Source: Nitrospirota bacterium (lineage in GTDB: Bacteria > Nitrospirota > Thermodesulfovibrionia > Thermodesulfovibrionales > Dissulfurispiraceae). From it: a DNA stretch of 64,000 bases. The stretch is from NCBI GenBank assembly GCA_004321915.1, contig SCQE01000077.1, positions 20,471-84,470 of the forward strand, in the 5' to 3' direction. Positions 18,160 through 26,746 of this stretch are shown here, one piece after another (positions within the stretch are counted from its first letter, which is position 1; the number at the start of each line of letters is the position of its first letter). Both the position numbers and the translations under genes were made by a program. The notes beneath the pieces are model-generated. The model saw only the letters and a list, made by a program, of their open reading frames with translations. It was not told the DNA's origin and made no database searches.

Positions 18160-19524
18160 ATGCGTATTATCATAATTTCTGAATCTACGTATCCGTGGCT
18201 TAGATATATTTGGGAACAATTCTCCTCTATTAACCTGCTGCTTACAAAGTACGAGTTTACAACGTATAATGGTAGCAAGGTATTAGGAAACCTTAACGAG
18301 GGTTCTTTTCTTGTAGAGTATGCCGAGACGCAACAATACAGTAATAGCTTTTTTATTCCTTTAAGTAACAAATTTGCTACTGACGATTATGTCTGGGTTA
18401 AGGACGATCTTCCGGTTTATAAAGGCACCATTACGCATGACGGCGACTATGACCTCTTGTATAATGCTTTTGTGCATTTAAGCCGTCTGGAGGAGTGGAA
18501 ATCGGAAAAGTGCGGCAACTTTATCGGCTCATATTCTTCACAGCATCCGAGAAAGAACAAGGTAATATGGCGCATTCCTGTTGTCAATCATCTTTTCAAC
18601 GAACTTGAGAAGCGATTGAAACGGATATTCCCAAGGGTGCGATTTGACAGGGGAACAAAGCCGGTTATTGAATTCTCACATGATGTTGATTATCTTGAAA
18701 AGACAGTGCAGCTAAGGCTAAAACAGACAGCCTTCGATTTTTTCAATGCAGGCAAACGCCTGATTAAAAGGGATTTAAGAGGAACCTTCTCAAAGATCAA
18801 AAAAGGGATTGGGTTTGCCATAAACAAATCCGATTATTGGTGCTTTGATTATTGGGAAAGATTGGAAAGTGAATTCAATATCAAATCGGTGTATTACTTC
18901 TTTGCCATGGCTGGAGTGAGAAAGAGATATGATCTGAAACAGTGGCTTATTGATCCATCCTATAATATTTCTAATAACAAACGGCTTAAGGAGAAGTGCA
19001 AAGAGCTTATGGGAAAAGGGAATAGAATCGGGTTGCATGGAAGTTATAATTCCGCCATGGAAGAGGATCTGTTTATTAAAGAAAAAGAAGCATTGGAAAA
19101 TGCCATTGCTCATAAGGTATCTAAAACAAGACAGCATTGGTTGAACTACTACGAGAGCAAAACACCATATATACATGAGCGGGCAGGAATTGAAGAGGAC
19201 TCTACTATTGGATTTAACGATATTTCAGGATTCCGCTCAGGAGTAGCTTCCATGTATTATCCATACGACCACGGAAGGCAAAGACCGTTTTCTTTTAAGG
19301 TAATTCCTCTTGTCGTTATGGACTCACATTTGTATGACTATTCCAATAATAATGATACAGCTGATTTAAACTGGTTGTTAGATAACATGAACAAGGTAAA
19401 AAAGTTCTTTGTTTCTGTAAATTGGCATCAGCGGGTAATCAGTCCTGACTATAATTGGGCAGATAGTTTTAGTAAAATAGCTATGGAATATTATATAAAT
19501 GAGAGAAATATCCAAAACAAATAA
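18160..19524 (+). CDS. Polysaccharide deacetylase-like protein with N-terminal extension
   Basis: This 454-residue soluble protein has a C-terminal NodB-like (carbohydrate esterase 4) half. FSHDVDY near residue 171 gives the Asp-Asp metal motif, GLHGSYNS near 290 supplies a histidine of the metal site, and SVNWHQRVISPDYNW near 420 resembles the late motif. The first 150 residues match the layout of DUF7033-type extensions found ahead of such domains. There is no signal peptide, so the substrate may be cytoplasmic (nucleotide- or lipid-linked sugar). It opens the unusual module and overlaps the next gene by 26 bases. Removing an N-acetyl group could free an amine for re-acylation; this is inference. 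Confidence 0.68.
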   Translation: MRIIIISESTYPWLRYIWEQFSSINLLLTKYEFTTYNGSKVLGNLNEGSFLVEYAETQQYSNSFFIPLSNKFATDDYVWVKDDLPVYKGTITHDGDYDLLYNAFVHLSRLEEWKSEKCGNFIGSYSSQHPRKNKVIWRIPVVNHLFNELEKRLKRIFPRVRFDRGTKPVIEFSHDVDYLEKTVQLRLKQTAFDFFNAGKRLIKRDLRGTFSKIKKGIGFAINKSDYWCFDYWERLESEFNIKSVYYFFAMAGVRKRYDLKQWLIDPSYNISNNKRLKEKCKELMGKGNRIGLHGSYNSAMEEDLFIKEKEALENAIAHKVSKTRQHWLNYYESKTPYIHERAGIEEDSTIGFNDISGFRSGVASMYYPYDHGRQRPFSFKVIPLVVMDSHLYDYSNNNDTADLNWLLDNMNKVKKFFVSVNWHQRVISPDYNWADSFSKIAMEYYINERNIQNK

Positions 19525-21097
19525 GCTGCTTTTTTTCGACTGTGTTCCGTTTAATATTGGCATAGCCTCTCTGGCAGCTTATCTAAATTCTCCGGATACT
19601 AACCTGAGTGAAATGTGGGAAATTGAGTTGGCCATATTTCGTTGCAGTGTTGACGGTTATGAGATTAACACCGAAGAGACAGACAAAGATGCCTTGGTCT
19701 CGAACATTTTGGAGAGAAATCCGCGTGTTGTAGGGTTTTCAATCATGTCATCTTATTTTCCATTTTTTACCGGAATTGCAAGAAAAATAAAAGAACTTGC
19801 GCCTGAGGTCATAACAGTATGTGGCGGGGTTCATGCGACAATTGTTCCGGAACAGAGCTTTTCCACAGGAGTCTATGACTACCTGATAATTGGTGATGGC
19901 GAAGAAGGACTGAGGAAACTGCTGAACTATATTATTTCGCCAGAGAAAGCAGATATTAGAACTATCGATAACCTGATGTATCGCGATTCTGTATCAGAAG
20001 AAATCTGCAGGAATCCTAGTGTTCCCTATCATGATCTTGACGCGCTGCCAGTACCGGATTACTCACTTTATCGTGAGCATATTCACAACACATTTATGAT
20101 GGTGAAGTTTTCGCGTGGTTGTCCATACCAATGTACATACTGTTCGGCCAACACACTTAACAAAGCATATAAAAAAGGGCAAAAAGTAGTCCGTTCGATG
20201 TCTGCAGCAAGGGCTATGAATGTCCTTGAGCATATGCTTCGGGATGCCCCTAGGACGAAAGCTATATGGTTTGTGGATGATAACTTCAGCCAAAGTTTTG
20301 AATTCATGAAAGAATTTCTGGGTAAATATAAAGAAAAGGTGAACTTGCCATACAGGGTTTTTGCAAATCCATTGGAGCTTGACGAAGAGAAGGTGCAACT
20401 CCTTAGCCGGACTGGATGTGAAACTATTACTATCGGAATGCAGACATTAAATGATTTTGTTCGTAGGGACATCTGTAAGCGTCGGGAGACAAATGAAGAT
20501 ATTTTCCGTCTTTCAATTTTAGCCAATAAATACAAAATAGCCCTCTATGTAGACCTGATATTTGGCCTGCCGACAGAATCTTTTGAAATGATAGAAGCAG
20601 CACTTCCGTTTGCGGCAGTTTTACAAATAGGGCGGTTTGCCACATTCAACCTCGTATTACTTCCAGGTACACAGATGGTTGATATTGCTGTTGTGCATGG
20701 AATGATAAGCCCGCAGGAGAAAGGGAAGGTGGAAAATGGTGACATAATTGGTGATTTTTCCTTTTTCGGTTCAATGAAAAAAGACAATAAGCGTTATATG
20801 AGGCTGGCAGTCATGCTGTCCATGTTCCCTCTAATTCCTGTCTTTTTGCGCAAGCTGATGGTAAGGCTGTATATTTATAAAATCCTGCCAGCATCGCCTC
20901 TACTCAGGAATATCTTTTATGGATTTTATGCTTTGATTTCGAATAGGCGCATAGACAAAGGGCATATAATAGATCACTTGAGAAAGATTTATACACATGT
21001 TATTCATAAGGCTATGATGGGGGTAAACAGGTCATCACAGAATCTCTTCAAGCTTGAGTTCACAACAGCAAAAGATGGAACAAACAATGAAAGATAG
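19499..21097 (+). CDS. B12-binding-domain radical SAM protein
   Basis: This is a 532-residue protein. Residues 1 to about 180 form a cobalamin-binding-like Rossmann domain (VVGFSIMSSYFPF, TVCGGVHATIVPEQ, YLIIGDGEEGLRKLL). The radical SAM CxxxCxxC motif is at Cys208, Cys212 and Cys215 (RGCPYQCTYC). WFVDDNFSQSFEFM and GLPTESFEMIEAAL fit the BchE-like TIM-barrel. Such enzymes methylate unactivated carbons or rearrange skeletons; the substrate is unknown. Alternative annotation as an Elp3/MiaB-like protein is less likely because no TRAM domain is seen. It overlaps both neighbours, which suggests translational coupling. Confidence 0.85.
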   Translation: MREISKTNKLLFFDCVPFNIGIASLAAYLNSPDTNLSEMWEIELAIFRCSVDGYEINTEETDKDALVSNILERNPRVVGFSIMSSYFPFFTGIARKIKELAPEVITVCGGVHATIVPEQSFSTGVYDYLIIGDGEEGLRKLLNYIISPEKADIRTIDNLMYRDSVSEEICRNPSVPYHDLDALPVPDYSLYREHIHNTFMMVKFSRGCPYQCTYCSANTLNKAYKKGQKVVRSMSAARAMNVLEHMLRDAPRTKAIWFVDDNFSQSFEFMKEFLGKYKEKVNLPYRVFANPLELDEEKVQLLSRTGCETITIGMQTLNDFVRRDICKRRETNEDIFRLSILANKYKIALYVDLIFGLPTESFEMIEAALPFAAVLQIGRFATFNLVLLPGTQMVDIAVVHGMISPQEKGKVENGDIIGDFSFFGSMKKDNKRYMRLAVMLSMFPLIPVFLRKLMVRLYIYKILPASPLLRNIFYGFYALISNRRIDKGHIIDHLRKIYTHVIHKAMMGVNRSSQNLFKLEFTTAKDGTNNER

Positions 21098-22682
21098 GCC
21101 TTCCACTATGGACATTTACAAAAAAATTGTAAAACTTAACGTTCCTAGGTTGCTTTCTATCTATAATATGGATAGTTATTCTGCAACATATGGTTATGGC
21201 GACAGACGTTATTGGGGATGGAAACTGACCGACTTTGTGAATGGAACCTTTCAGGGAGGAGTTCATTCTTTGGCAATTGCTTTAAAACTTAAAATTATAG
21301 AAAATGAACATTTTGCATTAGACGTAATAGATAAGGCAATACGTGCAGTACAAACAATGCAATCAAAGAAAGGGTCTATGGTTGAAGCATATCATGGAGA
21401 GCATTCTTTCTGTGTTACTGCGTTGGTGGCTTTTGATGTCTTGTCATCTGTCAAGCATTTGGGACATAGAATTAGTTTTAGCAAGAAAAATGAATATCTT
21501 AAAATTGTAGAACCATTAATATGCTTTATTACGCGTGTCAGTGAAGAGCATGGAATTATTTCTAACCATTTGGCTACAGCTGTCGCAGCAATTTCGATAT
21601 GGAATAAACTTACCAATAACAACAACATTAGAGATAGAGAATTATTGAAAATAATCTATGAAAACCAATCGGAAGAAGGGTGGTATCGGGAATATGAAGG
21701 CGCAGACCCAGGCTACCAGACTCTTTGCACTTATTATCTAAGTTCAGCCTATGAAGAGACAGGTGATGAAGAATTAAAGGCAAGTTTAATCAGAAGCGCC
21801 GCTTTTCTTAAGTATTTCATTCACCCTGATGGCACAGTTGGCGGCCTATATGGATCAAGAAACACGGAAGTTTATTATCCTGGCGGGATAGTAGGCCTGG
21901 CCGATTTATCAGATGACTTTTCCCTGCTTGCAACAGAATTGCAAAAAGGTGTGGTGCAGGGACATCATATTTTTCCTGAAAATGTTGACATCGAAAATTT
22001 TGTTCCATTATTAAATTCATATAGTGTTGCGGCACTGTATTGTGAAAAGGGCTATAATATTTCTAAACTTACTCCCCCTTATGCAGAGAGCTGTGAAAAA
22101 GACTTCGGGGATGCAGGTATTTACATTAAATCCACAAAGAGATATTACGCGATAACGAATTACAAAAAAGGAGGAACTATAAAAGTTTTTGATAAGATGA
22201 CCGGCAAAATTGATATTGAAGATGGAGGATTATTCGGAGAGCTTGAGAATGGAACAAAATTCTCAACTCAACAGATAGATAGTTCTATTGATTTTGCTGA
22301 TAAAGAGATTAAGACGAACTTATATATGATGAACGAGGCTTATCCAACTCCATTACAATTTATTTTGTTAAGGCTCTTGTCAATTACTCTGTTCAGATCA
22401 TTGTATTTGGGGAATATGTTTAAAAAATTGATAGTCAAAATGCTTATGACCGGGAAAAGAAAAATTGACGGTGATGTTCTAAGAAAATTCAGCTTTTTTG
22501 AAGACAGGATATTAGTGAAAGAAATAATAAAAAGGCCTAAAAACTGCAGGACAATCGGCCATTCAGGAAAATGTAAGTCTATACACATGGCTTCGAGCGG
22601 ATATTTCAATCGACAGATGGAACAAATGCCTGAAAAATCAGATATTGTGGTAATAAGTGAAGCCCCTTATATCACGTCTTAA
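21087..22682 (+). CDS. Protein with alpha/alpha-toroid-like repeats, function unknown
   Basis: I do not recognise a named family. The 531-residue protein (ATG 21087; ATG 21075 or TTG 21054 are possible) has a helical-repeat N-terminal half rich in G-x-G, Tyr, Trp and His motifs: YGYGDRRYWGWKLTDF, EAYHGEHSFCVTALVAF, SEEGWYREYEGADPGYQTL and DGTVGGLYGSRNTEVYYPG. The second half looks beta-rich (GIYIKSTKRYYAITNYKKGG). This arrangement resembles polysaccharide lyases of the heparinase II/III type or other (alpha/alpha)6 toroid proteins such as cyclases. No signal peptide is present. It lies between a radical SAM gene and a PLP-enzyme gene, which suggests biosynthesis rather than degradation. Confidence 0.45.
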   Translation: MKDRPSTMDIYKKIVKLNVPRLLSIYNMDSYSATYGYGDRRYWGWKLTDFVNGTFQGGVHSLAIALKLKIIENEHFALDVIDKAIRAVQTMQSKKGSMVEAYHGEHSFCVTALVAFDVLSSVKHLGHRISFSKKNEYLKIVEPLICFITRVSEEHGIISNHLATAVAAISIWNKLTNNNNIRDRELLKIIYENQSEEGWYREYEGADPGYQTLCTYYLSSAYEETGDEELKASLIRSAAFLKYFIHPDGTVGGLYGSRNTEVYYPGGIVGLADLSDDFSLLATELQKGVVQGHHIFPENVDIENFVPLLNSYSVAALYCEKGYNISKLTPPYAESCEKDFGDAGIYIKSTKRYYAITNYKKGGTIKVFDKMTGKIDIEDGGLFGELENGTKFSTQQIDSSIDFADKEIKTNLYMMNEAYPTPLQFILLRLLSITLFRSLYLGNMFKKLIVKMLMTGKRKIDGDVLRKFSFFEDRILVKEIIKRPKNCRTIGHSGKCKSIHMASSGYFNRQMEQMPEKSDIVVISEAPYITS

Positions 22683-23814
22683 ACCATATTATAATTCAAA
22701 AGAATTCATTGCTGCTGTTTTGCCGACCATTGGCAACATTGAAAGCTTTGAAATGGAATTTGCAGAAAAGTTTGAATGTAAATCGGGAATCATGTTTCCA
22801 TACGGCAGGAGTGGTTTGTATTCGCTTTTTAAAATTTGGCAGTTGTCTAATGATGAAATTATCTGCCCGGCTTATACCTGCGTAGTTGTTGCACACGCGA
22901 TAGTTCTCTCCGGTAATATTCCTGTTTTTGTTGATTGCGAAGAAGGCAGTTTCAATATGAGTTATGCCGGGATCAGAAATGTTATTACTGAAAAAACAAG
23001 AGCAATTGTGGTGACGCATCTTTTTGGATATCCAATGGATGTTGGCATGATAAATAAAATAGTTGAAGAGGCAGAAGAAAAATATGGGAATAAGATTTAT
23101 ATCATACAGGATGTTGCGCATGCATTTGGAGCAAAGTGGAATGGAGAGATGGTCACAAAATATGGAGATGCATCAATATTCGGATTAAATATAAGCAAAA
23201 TCATAAATTCAATTTTTGGAGGAATGGTAATCACAAATGATGATGTTATATATAAGAAGCTTATTGAATACAGGAACAACAACTTTCCCAAACAGAATGT
23301 ATCGCGAAGCCTGAAAAGATTTATCTATTTGGTTAGCGTGTATATAGCATTTAATAAGTTTATTTATACTCTGGTGAACTGGCTCGAGAATAAAGGTTTT
23401 CTTGACAGGTTTGTAAAGTACTACGATGAAAGCGTTATAGATTTCCCTTGTGACTGGAATTATTATCCTGTAGAAATTGAAGCAAGAGTTGGGCTTGTAC
23501 AGTTAAGGAAATATGATGAAATAATTCAAAAAAGAACAAGCAAATCTATTAAGTATGCAGAATACTTTAAAAATGATGACAGAATAAAATTAGTACCTCT
23601 TTCAGAAGGAGCAACATGTAGTCATTTTGTGGGTTTGGTCAGTGACCGGGATAAGTGGATTGCTGAATATAGAGAAAGGGGGATTCAACTGGGCACTATT
23701 ATTGACTATTCAGTTCCCTATATGTCCGCATATGAAAAGTACAGGAGGGGTGAATATCCTGTTTCAAGGTTCTATTCGGAACACATAATAAATTTTCCCA
23801 ATTGGCCTGAGTAG
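22657..23814 (+). CDS. DegT/DnrJ/EryC1-like PLP-dependent enzyme
   Basis: This is a 385-residue protein from GTG 22657, overlapping the previous gene by 26 bases. The fold-type I pattern is kept: PYGRSGLYSLFKIW for PLP phosphate, CPAYTCVVVAHAI, then QDVAHAFGAKW with Asp152 and FGLNISKIINSIFGG with the candidate Schiff-base Lys181. It diverges from sugar aminotransferases: the usual ED before A-x-A is QD, and the serine-rich SFFPSKN stretch is replaced by GLNISKI. It is likely to aminate a keto-sugar or a carrier-bound keto-acid. The formyltransferase next door suggests that the new amine is then formylated. Confidence 0.75.
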   Translation: MKPLISRLKPYYNSKEFIAAVLPTIGNIESFEMEFAEKFECKSGIMFPYGRSGLYSLFKIWQLSNDEIICPAYTCVVVAHAIVLSGNIPVFVDCEEGSFNMSYAGIRNVITEKTRAIVVTHLFGYPMDVGMINKIVEEAEEKYGNKIYIIQDVAHAFGAKWNGEMVTKYGDASIFGLNISKIINSIFGGMVITNDDVIYKKLIEYRNNNFPKQNVSRSLKRFIYLVSVYIAFNKFIYTLVNWLENKGFLDRFVKYYDESVIDFPCDWNYYPVEIEARVGLVQLRKYDEIIQKRTSKSIKYAEYFKNDDRIKLVPLSEGATCSHFVGLVSDRDKWIAEYRERGIQLGTIIDYSVPYMSAYEKYRRGEYPVSRFYSEHIINFPNWPE

Positions 23815-23835
23815 ATGGTATTTAGGTATTAGAAG

Positions 23836-24606
23836 ATGAACATCATTATAATAAGTGGCTCTCGAAGCTGGATGCTGGATATTTCAACCCAGCTAATTGC
23901 GATGATGCCAGGTAAGGTTGTGGGGCTGATTACTGAAGATTTAGGCTCTTTTAGAAATGTATTGAAACATTTCATAAGGAGGCGCAAGCGATACGGTCTA
24001 ATAAAAACTCTTGACCAGATTTTTCTTCAATTGTTCCTGATGGTGCGGGGAGATAAAACACCACGAAAGCATAATAGTGAATTGCCTTTTGAAATGAAAA
24101 ATATAAGCAGGATGCAGACATCTGATATCAATAGTACATCTGTCAGAGAGTTTATTATCTTTAAAAAAGGGGATATCATTGTAAATATTGGTGGAGGATT
24201 GCTGCGCGATAAAACCTATGGCGCAGCAAGGATCTGTTCATTGAATATTCATTCTGGGATTACTCCGAGATACCGGGGAACTAATCCGAATGTCTGGGCT
24301 ATATACGAAGGAAACCTGTCGTGTGTAGGCGTAACAGTTCACAAAATAGACGCTGGTATAGATACTGGTGAAGTTCTTTTCCAGAAGAAAATCGATGTTT
24401 TTAAAGGGCAGGATACTCTTGAATCTATTACTGTACAGGCTTTTGAAGAAGGGATTAAAGGGATCCAGACTGTGTTAAACTACTATGAAATGCACGGGAG
24501 CTTTCCGGTTGCTGATGTAGGATCAATGGATGACCGAATATATGGCTGGTATGGGTTGTCCCATTATATGCGGGCTGAAAAAATCTTAAATAACTTTCTT
24601 GTTTAA
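23836..24606 (+). CDS. Formyltransferase family protein (N-formyltransferase)
   Basis: This 256-residue protein has the formyltransferase core SLNIHSGITPRYRGTNP, with Asn137 and His139, and DAGIDTG with Asp176. This is the catalytic Asn-His-Asp triad of the 10-formyl-THF-dependent family. The canonical SLLP tetrapeptide is GITP here. Sugar N-formyltransferases (VioF, QdtF type) have similar size. The N-terminal 90 residues are basic and diverged. It sits between an aminotransferase-like gene and an acyl carrier protein gene, so the acceptor amine could be on a sugar or on a carrier-bound amino acid. Confidence 0.8.
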   Translation: MNIIIISGSRSWMLDISTQLIAMMPGKVVGLITEDLGSFRNVLKHFIRRRKRYGLIKTLDQIFLQLFLMVRGDKTPRKHNSELPFEMKNISRMQTSDINSTSVREFIIFKKGDIIVNIGGGLLRDKTYGAARICSLNIHSGITPRYRGTNPNVWAIYEGNLSCVGVTVHKIDAGIDTGEVLFQKKIDVFKGQDTLESITVQAFEEGIKGIQTVLNYYEMHGSFPVADVGSMDDRIYGWYGLSHYMRAEKILNNFLV

Positions 24607-24637
24607 GGTTAGAACCTTCTGAAATTAATTGAAAAAC

Positions 24638-24883
24638 ATGACAGTTTCTTTTAAGGACATGAAGGAAATGCTTGATACAGTTTTTGAAAATTGCGCTTCG
24701 GAAATAACTGAAAGATCCACGTATCTGGATATTGAGGATTGGGATTCCATGGCGCATATCTCATTAATGGTTGCTTTACAGGAAAAATATAAGATAGAGA
24801 TTCCTGATGCAATTATAACTGAGCTGACATCTGTAGCAAAAATATTAAATTTTCTGGGGTCCATAGAAAAAAAATATGAATAA
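24638..24883 (+). CDS. Acyl carrier protein
   Basis: This 81-residue acidic protein has the phosphopantetheine site IEDWDSMAHISLMVALQEKY, with Ser37 as the attachment residue at the usual position. ATG 24638 is chosen; a TTG at 24629 adds only three residues. The helix III/IV region PDAIITELTSVAKILNFLG fits ACP and PCP folds. It overlaps the next gene by 8 bases. With the adenylation enzyme at 29551-31005 it forms the carrier half of a DltA/DltC-like or NRPS-like loading pair. No phosphopantetheinyl transferase gene is in the window. Confidence 0.88.
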   Translation: MTVSFKDMKEMLDTVFENCASEITERSTYLDIEDWDSMAHISLMVALQEKYKIEIPDAIITELTSVAKILNFLGSIEKKYE

Positions 24884-26720
24884 TCAATTTGACAGTATTC
24901 TTATAAATGTTCCAGTAAGCAGCCCGCTCCACCCTCAGGCGAATTTACCCTTGTTAAAGGGGTACTTAACTTCCCATGGTTTTAACTCAAAGGTCATCGA
25001 TAGTAATATCCTGTTTTTCCATTATTATCTTGGTCTTACCGACAGTCATAAATTAAAACTTGGTATTGAGGAATGTTTTGAGAACCCTATAAGCATTCTA
25101 TCTTTTTATAGTGATATTGAAAAACAGCTTTGGAAGAAGAACAGGGAGAATGAGGGTCTCGATGTCGGGTTAAGATATGTAAATCTGAAATATGACAGGA
25201 CAAAGTTTGACAGCGTACTTGCAGCTGTAAAAGACAAAAAAGCCAATCCTTTTATAGCATTCTATGAGCAGTTCATTGAAACCAATATCAGAAATACCGG
25301 TGCAAGAATTGTAGGTATTGCGATTACCTTCCAGGACCAGATTATAGCTGCTTTTACATTAGCCAGGCTGTTAAGAAAGCATTTCCCCTCTATGAAAATA
25401 GTAATGGGCGGACAGATGGTCACCAGATGTTACGACACTATGATTAAGCACAGTGGCCTCTGCAGCTACTATGATTACGTGGCACTGTGGGAAGGAGAGA
25501 AAACGCTTCTTGATATACACAGAAAGGTAATAAGAAATGAGAATGTTGAGATGATAAATGTTGTGGACATTAATGAAATGACCTATAACATTAATCGACA
25601 GATGAATGCTCCTTTGTCAGATGAAATCCCCTCTCCAGACTTCAGTGATATTGATTTCAATCTCTATTTCTTTCCAGAAATGCTTGTTCCACTTCAGACT
25701 ACGCGGGGATGTTATGGGAAATGCGAGTTTTGCGCCATCCCATTCGGGGCGAACTCATACAGGATGAGGCGCGTTGAGCGCATTATAAGGGACATAGAAA
25801 ATATTCAGGAGTATACATTTGCAACATACAGAAGAAAGGCGACGTATTTCAAATTCATGGAGGATACATCATCCCCTTCTCTCCTCTATTCATTGTCAGA
25901 AGAGATTGAAAAAAGAGGGATAGATGCAAAGTGGGAAACATTCGCCAGGCTTGAGAAAACATTCATGAAACCCGGATTTATGGAACAGCTCTTCAGTGGA
26001 GGATGCAGAAAAATCCATTGGGGACTGGAGTCAAGCGACCCTTCTGTTCTTCAGCAGATGAACAAAAAGACAACTGCCCAGGATTCAGACATGATCCTTG
26101 AGTTGTCGGCGAAAGCAGGAATATTGAACTTTTGCTTCATCTTGGTTGGCTTTCCTGGAGAGACTGACGAAGCTCGTGAGAATATGGCGCAATATATAAT
26201 TCACAATCTGAATATTCACACAATAACAATTGCAACATTTGATCTCACAAGGGGAGCGCCGATGGAACGTGAATTTGTTCCAGATAATCCCTACCATCTG
26301 GAAATGCGGCCCGCCATGGACTTTCAGGTGCGTTTGCCATATCTTGTAAACGGTGAAAACTGGAAAGGGAAAATTATCCCAAGCGCGCACAAAATTATGC
26401 TTGATGTCGTAAGGGAGAGACCAGATATTGGATTTATGACTCTTTTCCCTGATCAAATTCGTTCTATATATTGTGAAAAATTTACAAACGCCTGGGGACA
26501 GATTTTTCTTGAGAGATACGGCAGGGAAAGCATAACGGAAATGCTTACACATACCGAAAAATACATAAATGATTATAAGAACAAGCATGACATAGATCCA
26601 GCTCTTCTACCTGAACCGCTCCGGCGGGAACATTTCAGGACAAAGGAAGATCTTAAGCTTATTGCTTCGGCTATTATGACCAGAAAGGATTATGAAAGTA
26701 GAAGGGCTGATCAGGTTTGA
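24876..26720 (+). CDS. B12-binding-domain radical SAM protein
   Basis: This is a 614-residue protein. The N-terminal third has ILINVPVSSPLHPQANLPLL and a Rossmann-like region with GIAITFQDQIIAAFTLARLL and VMGGQMVTR, consistent with a cobalamin-binding domain. The cluster motif is at Cys279, Cys283 and Cys286 (RGCYGKCEFC). HWGLESSDPSVLQQMNKKTT and FCFILVGFPGETDEAREN are typical of B12-radical SAM TIM barrels. It is longer than the enzyme at 19499-21097 and not closely alike, so the two probably catalyse different steps. The end has charged tail helices without a SPASM cysteine set. Confidence 0.87.
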   Translation: MNNQFDSILINVPVSSPLHPQANLPLLKGYLTSHGFNSKVIDSNILFFHYYLGLTDSHKLKLGIEECFENPISILSFYSDIEKQLWKKNRENEGLDVGLRYVNLKYDRTKFDSVLAAVKDKKANPFIAFYEQFIETNIRNTGARIVGIAITFQDQIIAAFTLARLLRKHFPSMKIVMGGQMVTRCYDTMIKHSGLCSYYDYVALWEGEKTLLDIHRKVIRNENVEMINVVDINEMTYNINRQMNAPLSDEIPSPDFSDIDFNLYFFPEMLVPLQTTRGCYGKCEFCAIPFGANSYRMRRVERIIRDIENIQEYTFATYRRKATYFKFMEDTSSPSLLYSLSEEIEKRGIDAKWETFARLEKTFMKPGFMEQLFSGGCRKIHWGLESSDPSVLQQMNKKTTAQDSDMILELSAKAGILNFCFILVGFPGETDEARENMAQYIIHNLNIHTITIATFDLTRGAPMEREFVPDNPYHLEMRPAMDFQVRLPYLVNGENWKGKIIPSAHKIMLDVVRERPDIGFMTLFPDQIRSIYCEKFTNAWGQIFLERYGRESITEMLTHTEKYINDYKNKHDIDPALLPEPLRREHFRTKEDLKLIASAIMTRKDYESRRADQV

Positions 26721-26746
26721 TGGTGTAATCTACTGAAGGATATAGA

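Noticed and set aside
26085..26588. 167-residue minus-strand frame
   Set aside because: It lies wholly opposite the B12-radical SAM gene, with no ribosome site and no family match.
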